A DNA stretch of 64,000 nucleotides from Salinimicrobium nanhaiense (GTDB taxonomy: Bacteria > Bacteroidota > Bacteroidia > Flavobacteriales > Flavobacteriaceae): positions 224,435 through 288,434 of the forward strand of contig JAAVJQ010000003.1 in the NCBI GenBank assembly GCA_012038135.1. Direction: 5' to 3'. Within the stretch, counting starts at the first letter, position 1, and the number at the start of each line of letters is the position of its first letter. Under the pieces are notes generated by a model, which saw only the letters and a program-made list of their open reading frames with translations, was not told where the DNA came from and searched no databases. Made by a program: the position numbers and the translations under genes. Shown one piece after another: positions 26,813 to 35,536 of the stretch.

Positions 26813-27795
26813 CTTATTTCCTCAGGTTTTAAATTTGCTTCTCTTTCTATAAAATTCACCAGGCTCTTGTGAGGGTCGAAACCTATCACATTCACTGCAT
26901 CTGCCACAAAATTCGACAGGGCATTAATATCGTAGTAATAGAGCTGGCCGTCGCGATCATCAATAATGTATTCTATCCCGCCCACGTCAATGCCGGAAGA
27001 TTGCATGATGTTCTCTACTGCATCTATTATTTCCTGTGTAGGCGTAAATGCCTCTACTTTCAATCCGTTCTTTGGAGCATCCACGGCACAGGCGTTTCTT
27101 ACCAGTTCCCCTCCAGATGTTGTTTGGCAGATATCTGCAGGACATAAATTGAAGCTCTCCCCGGAGGTAAATACCTTTATTGCATAAAGATATTTACCTT
27201 CCAGAGTTTCCACTCTATGAATATTACCACCACGCGCAGGAATAAACTCCTGAACAAGTGCCGTGTGATCTAATCCCAGATCTATTTCTCCTGCATTGAC
27301 AGCAGTCTCCAGCTCTTCTTTGGAATTGAACCTAACAATCCCTGCCCCGCTTCCTCCAATATTTGCTTTCACAACAATGGGAAACCTCAGGTCCCGGCTT
27401 GCGGCGACAGCCTGTGAAGCATGATTAAAGACCACGGCTTTGGGATAAGGCAGACCTAATGTTTCCAGCAGACTTAATTGAAGGGCTTTTGAAGTTTCAT
27501 ATTTCCAGGCTTTGGACCCATTGATCACTCGTACTCCCCTGCTTTCCAGGAAAGACAAAAGACTGGCGGTATAGAAAATTGCCTGTGAATTGTTCCTAAG
27601 ATATGCCGAAGGACTCATCCGGTTGAAAAAGACATTGAAGGGCAGTTCCTTTTGTGCCGGATCAAAATGGTGCCTGGCGGCGTCATATTTTACCACAGGT
27701 ATTCCCCTGGTTTCAAATTCGCTAAACAAGGGGCGGAACCAATCGGGATGTTCATAATATACCGCTACCGGTTTTTCTGTTTTATTTAAGCTCAT
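26809..27795 (-). CDS. ATP-grasp ligase (RimK-like) of unknown substrate
   Basis: The 328-residue protein has the ATP-grasp fold: a preATP-like N-terminal region (residues 1-105), the nucleotide-binding LRFPIVVKANIGGSGAGIVRF with its lysine and glycine loop, ALVQEFIPA, and metal ligands in IEYIID and YYYDINALSNF. ATP-grasp enzymes join a carboxylate to an amine or thiol. The closest general type is the RimK/glutathione synthase group, but I cannot name the substrate. Tight pairing with an SsuD-like monooxygenase suggests the two work on one sulfur- or peptide-containing compound. It is the first structural gene behind the riboswitch. Confidence 0.8.
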   Translation of the reverse strand: MSLNKTEKPVAVYYEHPDWFRPLFSEFETRGIPVVKYDAARHHFDPAQKELPFNVFFNRMSPSAYLRNNSQAIFYTASLLSFLESRGVRVINGSKAWKYETSKALQLSLLETLGLPYPKAVVFNHASQAVAASRDLRFPIVVKANIGGSGAGIVRFNSKEELETAVNAGEIDLGLDHTALVQEFIPARGGNIHRVETLEGKYLYAIKVFTSGESFNLCPADICQTTSGGELVRNACAVDAPKNGLKVEAFTPTQEIIDAVENIMQSSGIDVGGIEYIIDDRDGQLYYYDINALSNFVADAVNVIGFDPHKSLVNFIEREANLKPEEIR

Positions 27796-28093
27796 GTTCT
27801 ATGTGTTTAAAAGTTAGGTTATAATTTTTTGTTATTGAATAGGACTTACAGCAACAATGCACTTTTATCCCTGGTCCTCCTTCTGCTATTCGGGTTTTCC
27901 AACGAGAAGCCGCGGACTTCGGAGAAAAACAGATTTCTGCTGAACAACAAATGGATCAGCCATATCAAAATAGGGTTAGAGACTCCGGTAGAGTACATAG
28001 CGATAATTGTGATGAGTTAATGAATGCAGGTTGAACCGGGAAAAGCAGTATGCTATTTTACAGGCTCATTTTAAAATACGGTGCAGGAAAAAT

Positions 28094-28195
28094 TCAGTGC
28101 CAACAACAGCAGGAAAGGCTGTTATCTGAATCCATAGAAGGACGAAGTGGGTGAAAAATAAAAGTCGCTGAAATTCTTTGGGTGTAATGTTTCAT
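28094..28195 (-). CDS. 33-residue leader peptide ending SLSCCCWH
   Basis: The short ORF starts six bases after the SAM riboswitch's P1 helix and encodes MKHYTQRISA, an FHPLRPS stretch and a tail with three consecutive cysteines. A Cys run near the end of a leader ORF is what a cysteine-sensing attenuator would use, with ribosomes stalling when Cys-tRNA is scarce. The peptide is not homologous to any enzyme I know. Between it and the ATP-grasp gene (27796-28093) lies about 300 bases with one weak further ORF (27846-27998) and no obvious terminator hairpin. Confidence 0.6.
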   Translation of the reverse strand: MKHYTQRISATFIFHPLRPSMDSDNSLSCCCWH

Positions 28196-28204
28196 CTGTT
28201 CTTA

Positions 28205-28301
28205 ATTTATATTCTCCAAAATTGGATCAGGAATTAGCACCTTGAATGTTTCTGGTTGCTAGCGTATCACAGAGCCTGTCTCTCCACGCTTCTTTATAAA
28301 T
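28205..28301 (-). promoter_or_regulatory. SAM-I (S-box) riboswitch
   Basis: Read on the minus strand, the sequence has P1 arms ATTTATA (28301-28295) and TATAAAT (28211-28205). P2 arms are GCGT/ACGC, and the core contains GTGGAGAGACAGG, TAGCAACC and AAGGTGCTAATTCCTG. The last two are the most conserved SAM-I elements. It reads towards the leader peptide, the ATP-grasp and the monooxygenase genes. In Bacteroidota SAM-I usually controls methionine or sulfur genes, so SAM excess should lower expression of this operon. From 28302 to 28651 no gene is visible; this stretch must hold both the leftward promoter and the one for the rightward sulfotransferase gene. Confidence 0.85.
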
Positions 28302-28651
28302 CAATCTCTGTTGATTTGAAGTAACAAATGTAAAGCAGACGGAGTCAATTACCAAGAAAACCTTTATTGGAAATTCCTATTAAAGGATTTGTTTTCCCAA
28401 TAAGGAAGAGATCCACCTGTTAAAGCTTTACTGGTTCAACGTCAATAATATTTGCAGTTAAAGTTTCAGACGAAGATAGATGCGCCTGATCTGAGGAGGT
28501 AGACAGGACCTGATCTTTGGTTTCGGTCAAAAATTGTAATTCCTTTTCACGAATGCTTTTTTAGCCGAATCACGCTCTATTCATGGCTTCAGGTGCAGAG
28601 TGTTTGGTCAAAATTTGTGGATTATGAACTAATTCTTTATTATCACATCCT

Positions 28652-29527
28652 ATGAAAGAAAAACTCCATCAGGAACAAACCGATCATCAAAATGAGTTCA
28701 GGATCACCGGGATCTCAAGAAGCGGAAATCACGCCGTGATCAACTGGATCCTGGGTCACATTCAGGATAAGAAATTCTGTTTCCTTAATTGTGCCGAACC
28801 AAAGTTCAATCCCTACGAGACCTGCCGACCCCTGGGGCCCGAGGAGGATTCCTGGTATACCAATATTCCGGATTTCTGTATTGATGAAGAGCGGAAGGGG
28901 AATTTTATGACAAAGGATTATTTGCTTTACAGTCACGAAGATTCTTTCCTTGGGCCTTTAGAAAACGGCGAATTTAAAGAGAACAGGGAAAGGTGGATAG
29001 GGAAAGCGAAAAACAGGAAAGACATACTTATCATAAGGGATCCTTTCAATCTTTTCGCCAGCCGGAGAAAAGCAGGATTTTTGTTAGGACATGAACCTGA
29101 TGCCGGACCTAAACCCATGTCTGTACATTCCGTTCGTCGTATTTATAAACAACATGCAAAGGAAGTTTTAGGAAGGAGTAATTTCCTTAAAGATAAGGTG
29201 GTTATCAATTTCAACCAATGGGTTAAGGATTCGGTTTACCGGGAAGCAATCGCTTTGGAACTGGGGCTGGAGCATACAGATGAAGGCATGAAGGAGGTGA
29301 GTAGGGTAGCAGGTGGCAGTTCTTTCGACGGAACTTCAATTTCTGCAGAGGAACTCCAACGGAAGCTGGAAGAACGTTGGAAAATATACGCACCCGATCC
29401 TGCTTTTCAAAAAATATTTGACGCCGAACTTATAGCCCTCAGCAAAGAGATCTTTGGAGAAACAGAAGCATTAAAAGCCATTTTAGAATACTCTAAAAAA
29501 GAAGAAGAATTTAGCTACCCCGTCTAA
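28652..29527 (+). CDS. Sulfotransferase-like P-loop protein
   Basis: The 291-residue protein has the two PAPS-binding elements of the sulfotransferase fold: a 5'-phosphosulfate loop GISRSGNHAVINWIL (about residues 21-35) and the 3'-phosphate stretch ILIIRDPFNLFASR (about 125-138). It has no signal peptide, so it acts in the cytoplasm, possibly on a lipid, glycan precursor or small metabolite. It is only distantly similar to the sulfotransferase encoded at 30101-30997. It is divergent from the SAM-riboswitch operon. The acceptor cannot be predicted. Confidence 0.75.
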   Translation: MKEKLHQEQTDHQNEFRITGISRSGNHAVINWILGHIQDKKFCFLNCAEPKFNPYETCRPLGPEEDSWYTNIPDFCIDEERKGNFMTKDYLLYSHEDSFLGPLENGEFKENRERWIGKAKNRKDILIIRDPFNLFASRRKAGFLLGHEPDAGPKPMSVHSVRRIYKQHAKEVLGRSNFLKDKVVINFNQWVKDSVYREAIALELGLEHTDEGMKEVSRVAGGSSFDGTSISAEELQRKLEERWKIYAPDPAFQKIFDAELIALSKEIFGETEALKAILEYSKKEEEFSYPV

Positions 29528-29628
29528 ATTTTCAGACCAAACTCTCAAATTTATAAAAGGTTTAACTTGAGAACGAACGGCAGCGGCGGGAAATTTTTAA
29601 TTCTCTTTGTAGATTGTGGTAAAAAGAA

Positions 29629-30096
29629 ATGAACCATAATGAAGAGCATGAGCTGCGGGAGCAACTGGCAGCGCTGTTATGGGGAGGATTTGCACCGAAT
29701 ATCACCCTTTTAAGAGAATTTGATGATGCAAAAGCAGGAGTTATTCTTGACGGGCTGCACTTTTCTGCCTGGATCCTGCTGGGACATATTCGCGCAAGGC
29801 ATAATACCTTTCTTGAGTTTATGAAACATCCCGAAAAAGAGTCGGATCTGTGGCCTGAGGCCGAATGGCCGGAAAATCATCAGCCTCAAAGCAGAAAGGA
29901 ATGGGACAAGGCTATTGATGACTATGAAGCCGAACTAAAAGAGATGATCGCACTTGTAAAGCATCCGGGAATTCCACTTTTTGAGAGGCAGGCGAATGGG
30001 CGGAATTTTTCATGGGCTGCCATGACTGTATTACATCATACGGGTTACCATATTGGTCAGCTTAAGACCATTGGCCGGCAGCTCGGGGTGTGGTGA
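29629..30096 (+). CDS. DinB/YfiT-fold protein
   Basis: The 155-residue four-helix-bundle protein carries the DinB-like metal histidine pattern: a histidine in ILLGHIRARHNTFLEF and the C-terminal HHTGYHIGQLKTIGRQLG. The family includes thiol-dependent S-transferases such as bacillithiol transferases and maleylpyruvate isomerases, as well as many uncharacterised stress proteins. The length is normal. It lies between two sulfotransferase-type genes and is convergent with the second, ending four bases before that gene's stop. A role in low-molecular-weight thiol chemistry is plausible but not shown. Confidence 0.8.
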   Translation: MNHNEEHELREQLAALLWGGFAPNITLLREFDDAKAGVILDGLHFSAWILLGHIRARHNTFLEFMKHPEKESDLWPEAEWPENHQPQSRKEWDKAIDDYEAELKEMIALVKHPGIPLFERQANGRNFSWAAMTVLHHTGYHIGQLKTIGRQLGVW

Positions 30097-30100
30097 AATT

Positions 30101-30997
30101 TTAGGAAAAGAGTACTTCCTGGGAAGTAATGATCTCCTTTTTCAATTTTTTGGCATCTTCGGGTGAAAAGCTGCGTCTAAAAATAAATTGTTCATCCATA
30201 GCTTCCCTGCCATAACCAAGATAATTGATTAAAGGGCCTGCAATTGTTTCGGTTTTTTCCTGCTGCTCTTCCGTTAAACCTTCAGTCCATTGGCCGTGGG
30301 AGCCCTTTTTCAAATGCTTCGGATTTTTTTTCTGAAGATGAGAGAAGGAAACAGCTTTTTCCAAACTTTCTTTTTCTTCGGAGTTCAATTTTAGCTGAAG
30401 GTAGTCCAGTAGTAGGGAAAATTCCTGCTGAAAATCATTCAAAAACCCTTCAAAATAGCAAATATGAAGCTTGCTTTTTTCCTGAAGGCGAAGATGATCC
30501 CATACATGCCACACCCATTCCTGAAGTAACCTCTCGAAATTCTTTTCCAGGAATGCCTGCGGCTCTGTTTCCTCCTGCGGAAAATATTTCAGCATATAAT
30601 CTGAGCAGAAATATCTGGAGGCCGAAAGCAGCACGTCCCGCGGATCTCTGATGATATAGACCTTTTTGTCAAAAAGGGAGAAAACTTTCTCACTTCTTTT
30701 ACAAACAGGGGAATGCGTCCACACATGGTTTGTCTTTTGAAGGTATGTGTTCCAATTTTCTACAGGCATCTTGAAAATACTGCTAATACGATAGGTGGTT
30801 TGAAGATCTGTAATGTCAATAACATCGATATCGGCCTGTTCGGGAAAATTCAGCTCCCAGGTTTTGGCCAAAGGATAGATTGGGTGTTGCTGAATAAAAT
30901 TTTCACTCCCGTTACCTGTGATCTCAAGGAGTTGCTGCAGAATCTGATAGAGCCAGAAATTCCCCGATTTTGGATATCCTATCTGTAGTATTTTCAT
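30101..30997 (-). CDS. Sulfotransferase-family protein
   Basis: The 298-residue protein opens with the PAPS loop IGYPKSGNFWLYQILQQLL (residues 6-24) and has the 3'-phosphate element VYIIRDPRDVLLSASRYF near residues 115-132, both close to the Pfam Sulfotransfer_1 pattern. The C-terminal HLKKGSHGQWTEGLT corresponds to the GxxGxWK-like region that closes over PAPS. It is a cytoplasmic enzyme that would transfer sulfate from PAPS to an alcohol or amine. The acceptor is unknown. From 30998 to 31292 the region holds only promoter-like AT-rich sequence, including an imperfect repeat AGTAACT/AGTTATT before the dioxygenase gene. Confidence 0.85.
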   Translation of the reverse strand: MKILQIGYPKSGNFWLYQILQQLLEITGNGSENFIQQHPIYPLAKTWELNFPEQADIDVIDITDLQTTYRISSIFKMPVENWNTYLQKTNHVWTHSPVCKRSEKVFSLFDKKVYIIRDPRDVLLSASRYFCSDYMLKYFPQEETEPQAFLEKNFERLLQEWVWHVWDHLRLQEKSKLHICYFEGFLNDFQQEFSLLLDYLQLKLNSEEKESLEKAVSFSHLQKKNPKHLKKGSHGQWTEGLTEEQQEKTETIAGPLINYLGYGREAMDEQFIFRRSFSPEDAKKLKKEIITSQEVLFS

Positions 30998-31292
30998 TTG
31001 ATTTTGTAATCTTTATGCCCCGGGTTTCAGGGATCCTTTCTTTATAAAAATTACAAAAATCCACAGCTTCCTGATAACTCCTGCTGCGGTTTATGAAATC
31101 TTTAATGTTTCAGCATCCTCTTTTATTAACATAGATCAATTAAAACAAATTTTATTGTAAGTAACTTTACTGTAGTTATTTGAGATGGAGCTAAGAACTT
31201 TAATGGCATCAGAACTAAAAAACCCAGCTATGCATATTCTCTTGTATGGCAGCCATAAAATTAGAAGTTCATCAACGACAAAAAAGATTACT

Positions 31293-32231
31293 ATGAAAAA
31301 CAGCATTTTAGGATTCCATCACATAACTGCAATCGCAGGTAATGCACAGCGTAATTATGACTTTTATACAAAGGTCCTTGGCCTGAGAATGGTGAAGAAG
31401 ACAGTGAATTTTGATGACCCCACAACCTATCATTTTTATTTTGGTGATGAAGTGGGCAGTCCGGGAACCATTCTTACTTTCTTTCCCTGGGCAGGAGCAA
31501 GACCGGGACAGGATGGTGCGGGTATGGCTACAGAGATTGGCTATTCGGTCCCCACAGGCAGTCTCGAGTTTTGGAAAGACCGCTTTGAAGATAAAAATAT
31601 CCGCCATTTCCAGATCAGAGAAAAATTTGGTGAAAGGCAATTGCCTTTTTTAGATCCCGATGGCTTGAAGTTATGCCTGGTCGAAGCTGCGCAAAGGGAT
31701 GATCGAAAAGGCTATGCAACCCACGAGATCACCGCACAAAACGTGATCAAAGGTTTCCATAATGTTACTCTTACTTTAAACTTTATAGAAGAAACCGCGG
31801 CAGTATTAACAGAGATCTTCGGGTACAAAAAAGTCAAAACGGAAGGAAGTTTCCACCGCTATGGAACAGATGCTGTTGAAAATGCCGCTTTTGTAGATCT
31901 TTTTATTTTACCCGATGCCTACCGCGGCATCAATTCTGTAGGCACCAACCACCACGTTGCATTCAGGGTCAAAGATGAAGAAAGCCTCATGGCCATGCGT
32001 GAGAAAGTCTTGCAACATGGGCTGCAGATCACCGAAAAGATCAACAGGGATTATTTCTACTCTTTGTACTTCAGGGAACCCGGAGGTGTACTGTTCGAAA
32101 TTGCGACCGATAATCCGGGGTTTGCCACAGATGAAACCGTTGAAGAATTAGGTTCTACTTTACAACTACCCGACAGGTATGAAAGTGCACGAGCCCAGAT
32201 CGAAAAAGCCCTTCCGGAACTGAAGCAGTGA
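31293..32231 (+). CDS. VOC-family ring-cleaving dioxygenase (MhqO-like)
   Basis: The protein starts at ATG 31293 (MKNSILGFHHITAIAG); an upstream ATG at 31185 would add an unrelated 36-residue leader and is rejected. The 312-residue product has two tandem VOC/glyoxalase modules. The first holds GFHHITA with a metal histidine; the second begins at GFHNVTLTL, followed by NHHVAFRV and the C-terminal FREPGGVLFEIATD with its metal glutamate. Such proteins in Bacillus (MhqA/MhqO) open hydroquinone and catechol rings and protect against quinones. It begins a run of genes with similar stress roles. Confidence 0.88.
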   Translation: MKNSILGFHHITAIAGNAQRNYDFYTKVLGLRMVKKTVNFDDPTTYHFYFGDEVGSPGTILTFFPWAGARPGQDGAGMATEIGYSVPTGSLEFWKDRFEDKNIRHFQIREKFGERQLPFLDPDGLKLCLVEAAQRDDRKGYATHEITAQNVIKGFHNVTLTLNFIEETAAVLTEIFGYKKVKTEGSFHRYGTDAVENAAFVDLFILPDAYRGINSVGTNHHVAFRVKDEESLMAMREKVLQHGLQITEKINRDYFYSLYFREPGGVLFEIATDNPGFATDETVEELGSTLQLPDRYESARAQIEKALPELKQ

Positions 32232-32330
32232 TTGGTTAATCTGGAATTAGGGATTGGTGATTGGAAATGGTTAACGGGAAACCGGTTAACGGGAAACCGG
32301 TCAATTGGGGGATGGTTAATTGGGGATGAG
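32232..32330. repeat. Tandem 15-bp repeat and related intergenic motifs
   Basis: GGTTAACGGGAAACC occurs twice in perfect tandem (32269-32298) and is followed by two degenerate units ending in GGTTAATTGGGGATG. Similar words, in the other orientation (CAATCCCCAATTAAC), recur in the intergenic repeat near 57.3 kb, so this is probably a dispersed flavobacterial intergenic repeat family. No gene is visible between the dioxygenase gene and the broken DUF5996 gene. Confidence 0.6.
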
Positions 32331-32438
32331 GTAATTTGAGAACAAATCGTTGACTTGAGCGAAATTCTTTGCAGCTGAAAATCTCTGGACAAAGAAGTTC
32401 TTTTTCAGTAACTTAATGCGCAATTAAATCAGTAATTT

Positions 32439-33307
32439 ATGGAACAGAAGTGGCCGGAGCTTTCTTATGAAAAAGGCAAAAAGACCTATGAAACCCTTCA
32501 TAATGTTTACGCAGATCCTTGGTAAGATCAAATTGGAAACTCTTCCCTGGCAAAATCACTCCTGGCACCACTTTAACCCTGCCAAATAAAGACCAGTTTT
32601 TCCAGATCAACCTGGACCTCACAGAACATAAACTGCAGATCCATACCAGCCATGGGAAAACCCGTGAGTTTGGATTATCGGGACTTTCTGTGGCAGGATT
32701 TTACCAGAAGGTTTTCGGCCTTTTACGGGAGCTGGATATTGAGATAAAGATATACACCAAACCCGTAGAGCTCAAAGATCCTGTTCGGTTCGAGAAAGAC
32801 AACGTCCATAACACTTATGATCCCGAACAGGCGCTGGCATTACACGAGGCACTGCTGGTCATGCAGGAGGTATTCTATGAATTCAAATGTAAATTTAAAG
32901 GGAAAAGCAGTGAGGTGCATTTTTTCTGGGGAAGCTTTGATCTTGCCGTCTCCTTTTTCTCTGGACGTAAAGCGCCTAAACATCCCGGCGGAATTCCGAA
33001 TCTGGCAAACCGGGTGGTAGAAGAAGCTTACTCACATGAAGTCATGAGCTTTGGCTTCTGGCCCGGTAATGAAGCCTTGCCCGAAGCTGCTTTCTACACC
33101 TACCTCTACCCGGAACCTGAAGGATATAAGCAAGCAAACATTCAGCCGCGGGAGGCTTATTATCATCCCGACCTAAGAGAATTTGTACTTCCATATAAAG
33201 TGGTGCAGCAGGATGCTGATCCGGCAGCAAAACTCAGAGAATTTCTTGACAGCACCTACGCGGCAGGAACCGTCCTGGCAAATTGGAACAGGGAATCCCT
33301 TGAATAA
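32439..33307 (+). pseudogene. DUF5996 family gene, broken by two frame changes
   Basis: Three reading frames each carry a successive part of one DUF5996 protein. Frame one from ATG 32439 gives MEQKWPELSYEKGKKTYETLH. A one-base shift near 32502 continues as FTQILGKIKLETLPWQNHSWH. From about 32570 the third frame carries TTLTLPNKDQFFQINLDL to the stop at 33307. Compared with the family as I remember it, about ten residues are also missing at the second junction, so a small deletion is likely. The 3' part is long and well conserved (HFFWGSFDLAVSFFSG, HPGGIPNL, SHEVMSFGFWPG). An ATG-less internal start at 32519 could still make a truncated product. Function of the family: unknown. Confidence 0.8.
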
Positions 33308-33316
33308 AAAGAGACT

Positions 33317-33628
33317 ATGTTTCAGGTAACGAAAATATATACAGATGGAAAACGGTGACAGCCGGTTTGAAGATGTGGAAATTCCATTAGAAGCCTCAGG
33401 AGAAATAGGATCTTTATCAGAACTTTTGCCGGCTACCGGAGTTGTTTTAGAGAAGTTTTACCCTATTATGATTTCACTTTTCATAATGCGCCGCATAAAC
33501 AGTACATTTTTCTGCCGGATGGGGAAATAGAGATCGAAACTTCTCCTGGAGATAAAAGAAACTTTGGCGTAGGGGAGATCCTGCTTATGGAAGATACAGA
33601 AGGGAAAGGCCATAAGACCGTAACTTGA
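33317..33628 (+). pseudogene. Small cupin gene with two compensating frameshifts
   Basis: From ATG 33317 the frame reads MFQVTKIYTDG, then needs one base fewer in the AAAA run near 33349 to continue as NGDSRFEDVEIPLEASGEIGSLSELLPATG. Near 33461, in a CCC run, it shifts back to give YYDFTFHNAPHKQYIFLPDG, EIEIETSPGDKRNFGVGEIL and LMEDTEGKGHKT to TGA. Together these make one cupin-type protein of about 100 residues. Both shifts lie in homopolymers, so sequencing error is a real alternative to true decay. The gene lies directly behind the broken DUF5996 gene. Confidence 0.8.
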
Positions 33629-33690
33629 AAAAGCAAAAAAGAAGACCGGTCTGTATAGGGCTGGATTGCGCTTTCTAAAAACAGGAAAAT

Positions 33691-34605
33691 ATGGTAAAAA
33701 TGGTAATTGAGGCCCGGCAGGCATCCCTGGGAGAAGGCATGCAGGTAAAACGGATCTTACCTTTCCGGAAGCAGAGAATGGTGGGCCCCTTCATTTTTAT
33801 GGACCACGGCGGGCCGGTACCACTGCGCCCCGACATGAAGAAATCCATGGATGTATTGCCCCATCCGCACATTGGGCTTTCTACCGTAAGCTACCTTTTT
33901 AGCGGAGAGCTGGTGCATCGGGATAGTTTGGGGGTGAAGCAGGTGATAAAGCCCGGAGAAGTGAACTGGATGACCGCCGGGAGCGGGATCTCTCACTCCG
34001 AACGTTTTGAAGACCCGGGGGTTCTTGCTGAAAATTCTCTGGAATTGATCCAGACCTGGGTGGCCCTGCCGGAGAAATTCGAAGAAGCAGCTCCGTCTTT
34101 TGAAAATTACAAGCCTAAAGAGCTGCCGGTGTTTACCGATAAGGGCGTGTGGATGCGGTTGATCGCCGGTGACGCTTACGGACTTAATAATAAAGTGAGC
34201 ACCCATTCCCCGTTATTTTATCTTCATGTAAAGCTGGAAAAAGATGCACGTTTCGGACTCCCGGAAAAGCACAGCGAAAGAGGGATCTATATAGCCAAAG
34301 GAAAACTTGAAATTTCGGGAAAAACCTATTCCGCAGGGCAAATGCTGGTTTTTGATCCCAAAGTAGATCCGGTCATTATAGCCAGAGAAACTTCAGATCT
34401 AATGATCCTTGGGGGCGAATCATTAGGAGAACGATTTATTTGGTGGAACTTCGTCTCTTCCCGAAAAGAGCGAATTGAACAGGCCAAGGAAGACTGGAAA
34501 CAGGGAAGAATTCTCCTGCCTCCAACAGATGATAAGGAATTCATCCCTCTACCCGAGAACCCGTTCAAGCCAAAATCTACTCCTCCTCCCGAACCGCTTT
34601 CCTAA
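33691..34605 (+). CDS. Pirin-family protein (bicupin)
   Basis: The 304-residue bicupin has the pirin signature MVGPFIFMDHGGP, the metal site PHPHIGLSTVSYLFSGELVHRDSLG, and GEVNWMTAGSGISHSER, which together supply three histidines and a glutamate for iron. Bacterial pirins include quercetin 2,3-dioxygenases and redox-sensing regulators. A C-terminal cupin half with RGIYIAKGKLEISGKTYSAGQMLVF is present, so the protein is full length. Its position among aromatic-ring dioxygenase genes supports action on flavonoids or quinones, or a redox-sensor role. Confidence 0.92.
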   Translation: MVKMVIEARQASLGEGMQVKRILPFRKQRMVGPFIFMDHGGPVPLRPDMKKSMDVLPHPHIGLSTVSYLFSGELVHRDSLGVKQVIKPGEVNWMTAGSGISHSERFEDPGVLAENSLELIQTWVALPEKFEEAAPSFENYKPKELPVFTDKGVWMRLIAGDAYGLNNKVSTHSPLFYLHVKLEKDARFGLPEKHSERGIYIAKGKLEISGKTYSAGQMLVFDPKVDPVIIARETSDLMILGGESLGERFIWWNFVSSRKERIEQAKEDWKQGRILLPPTDDKEFIPLPENPFKPKSTPPPEPLS

Positions 34606-34695
34606 ATAAAAAAATGCCTTAAATTTATGCACGGTATCGGTATACTGTTGATATGCTCAAAAGCCTCAATAAAAATCATCTTTAAAACTTCTGCA

Positions 34696-35274
34696 ATGTT
34701 TGAATTTCTGCATCAAAAGGTAAATGAAACCATTAATATCACCGATGAGGAATTTGAGTACGCAAAAACGCTTTTCATTCCGAAGAAGCTGCGTAAAAAG
34801 CGCTTTCTGCTGGAGGAGGGAGAACCTTGTGTCTATACAACTTTTGTAGAGAAAGGACTTCTCAGAAGTTTTACCGTAGATGACAAGGGAAATGAACACA
34901 TCCTGCAGTTTGGAATGGAAGGCTGGTGGGTGGCAGATCTTTACAGTTTTCTTACCGGAGAACCTTCAGAATACAATATAGAAGCCCTGGAGGATTCCGA
35001 ACTTTTGCTTATCACCAAATCTTCCTGGGATTTGCTGCTCGATGAAGTTCCTGCTTTTGAACGTTATTTCAGAACCCTTATTCAGAATAATCTCATTGCC
35101 ACCCAAAGGCGCCTCATGGGAACCATTAGCACAACAGCCGAAGAGCGCTACAATAAACTCCTTCAGGATTTTCCCCGCATAAGCCAAAGGGTGCCGCAGC
35201 ATATGATCGCTTCCTATATTGGCGTCACCCGCGAAACCCTCAGCCGACTTCGTAGTCAAATGACCTCAGGATAG
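34696..35274 (+). CDS. Crp/Fnr-family transcriptional regulator
   Basis: The protein has 192 residues when started at ATG 34696 (MFEFLHQKVNETINI). A start at 34627 would add a leader not seen in the family. It has an N-terminal cyclic-nucleotide-binding-like beta-barrel (EEGEPCVYTTFVEKGLLRSFTVDDKGNEHILQFGMEGWW) and a C-terminal winged helix with the recognition helix IASYIGVTRETLSRLRSQ. The cAMP-contacting residues of true Crp are not conserved, so the signal is probably something else, as in other Bacteroidota members. A GTGA-N6-TCAC site lies about 260 bases downstream, before yceI, and is a good candidate target. Confidence 0.9.
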   Translation: MFEFLHQKVNETINITDEEFEYAKTLFIPKKLRKKRFLLEEGEPCVYTTFVEKGLLRSFTVDDKGNEHILQFGMEGWWVADLYSFLTGEPSEYNIEALEDSELLLITKSSWDLLLDEVPAFERYFRTLIQNNLIATQRRLMGTISTTAEERYNKLLQDFPRISQRVPQHMIASYIGVTRETLSRLRSQMTSG

Positions 35275-35506
35275 ATCATTCGCCTATTATAGTATGATTG
35301 CAAACTTTCCTATTGCCGCCCCTTCAGGGCTCTTGTATAAGGTCGTTTTTTAAAACCCCGGGCTAAATATATTTCGTTCCGTCTGGGGTTAGAAATTTGA
35401 CTCTAGAACTTGAATCGAGGATACGGGGTAAAAGCCGGGACTAGTGACATTTGGCCCCTATAGGCATCTTCAAATTTTCCAATTCCCTCATTTTCAAATT
35501 CACTTC

Positions 35507-35527
35507 TGACCACTGACCACTGACCAC
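35507..35527. repeat. Three tandem copies of TGACCAC
   Basis: A 7-bp unit is repeated three times without gaps, ending ten bases before the Crp-like palindrome. It may be a slipped-strand repeat or part of the regulatory region of yceI. The remaining part of 35275-35506 has no gene that I can see. Confidence 0.5.
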
Positions 35528-35536
35528 TAAAAAACC

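Noticed and set aside
27846..27998. A 50-codon ORF between the Cys leader and the ATP-grasp gene
   Set aside because: The composition is basic and serine-rich without a convincing family; kept only as a possible second leader.
27829..28020. A 63-codon ORF on the plus strand before the sulfotransferase gene
   Set aside because: It starts with TTG, runs against the riboswitch leader and shows no recognisable domain.
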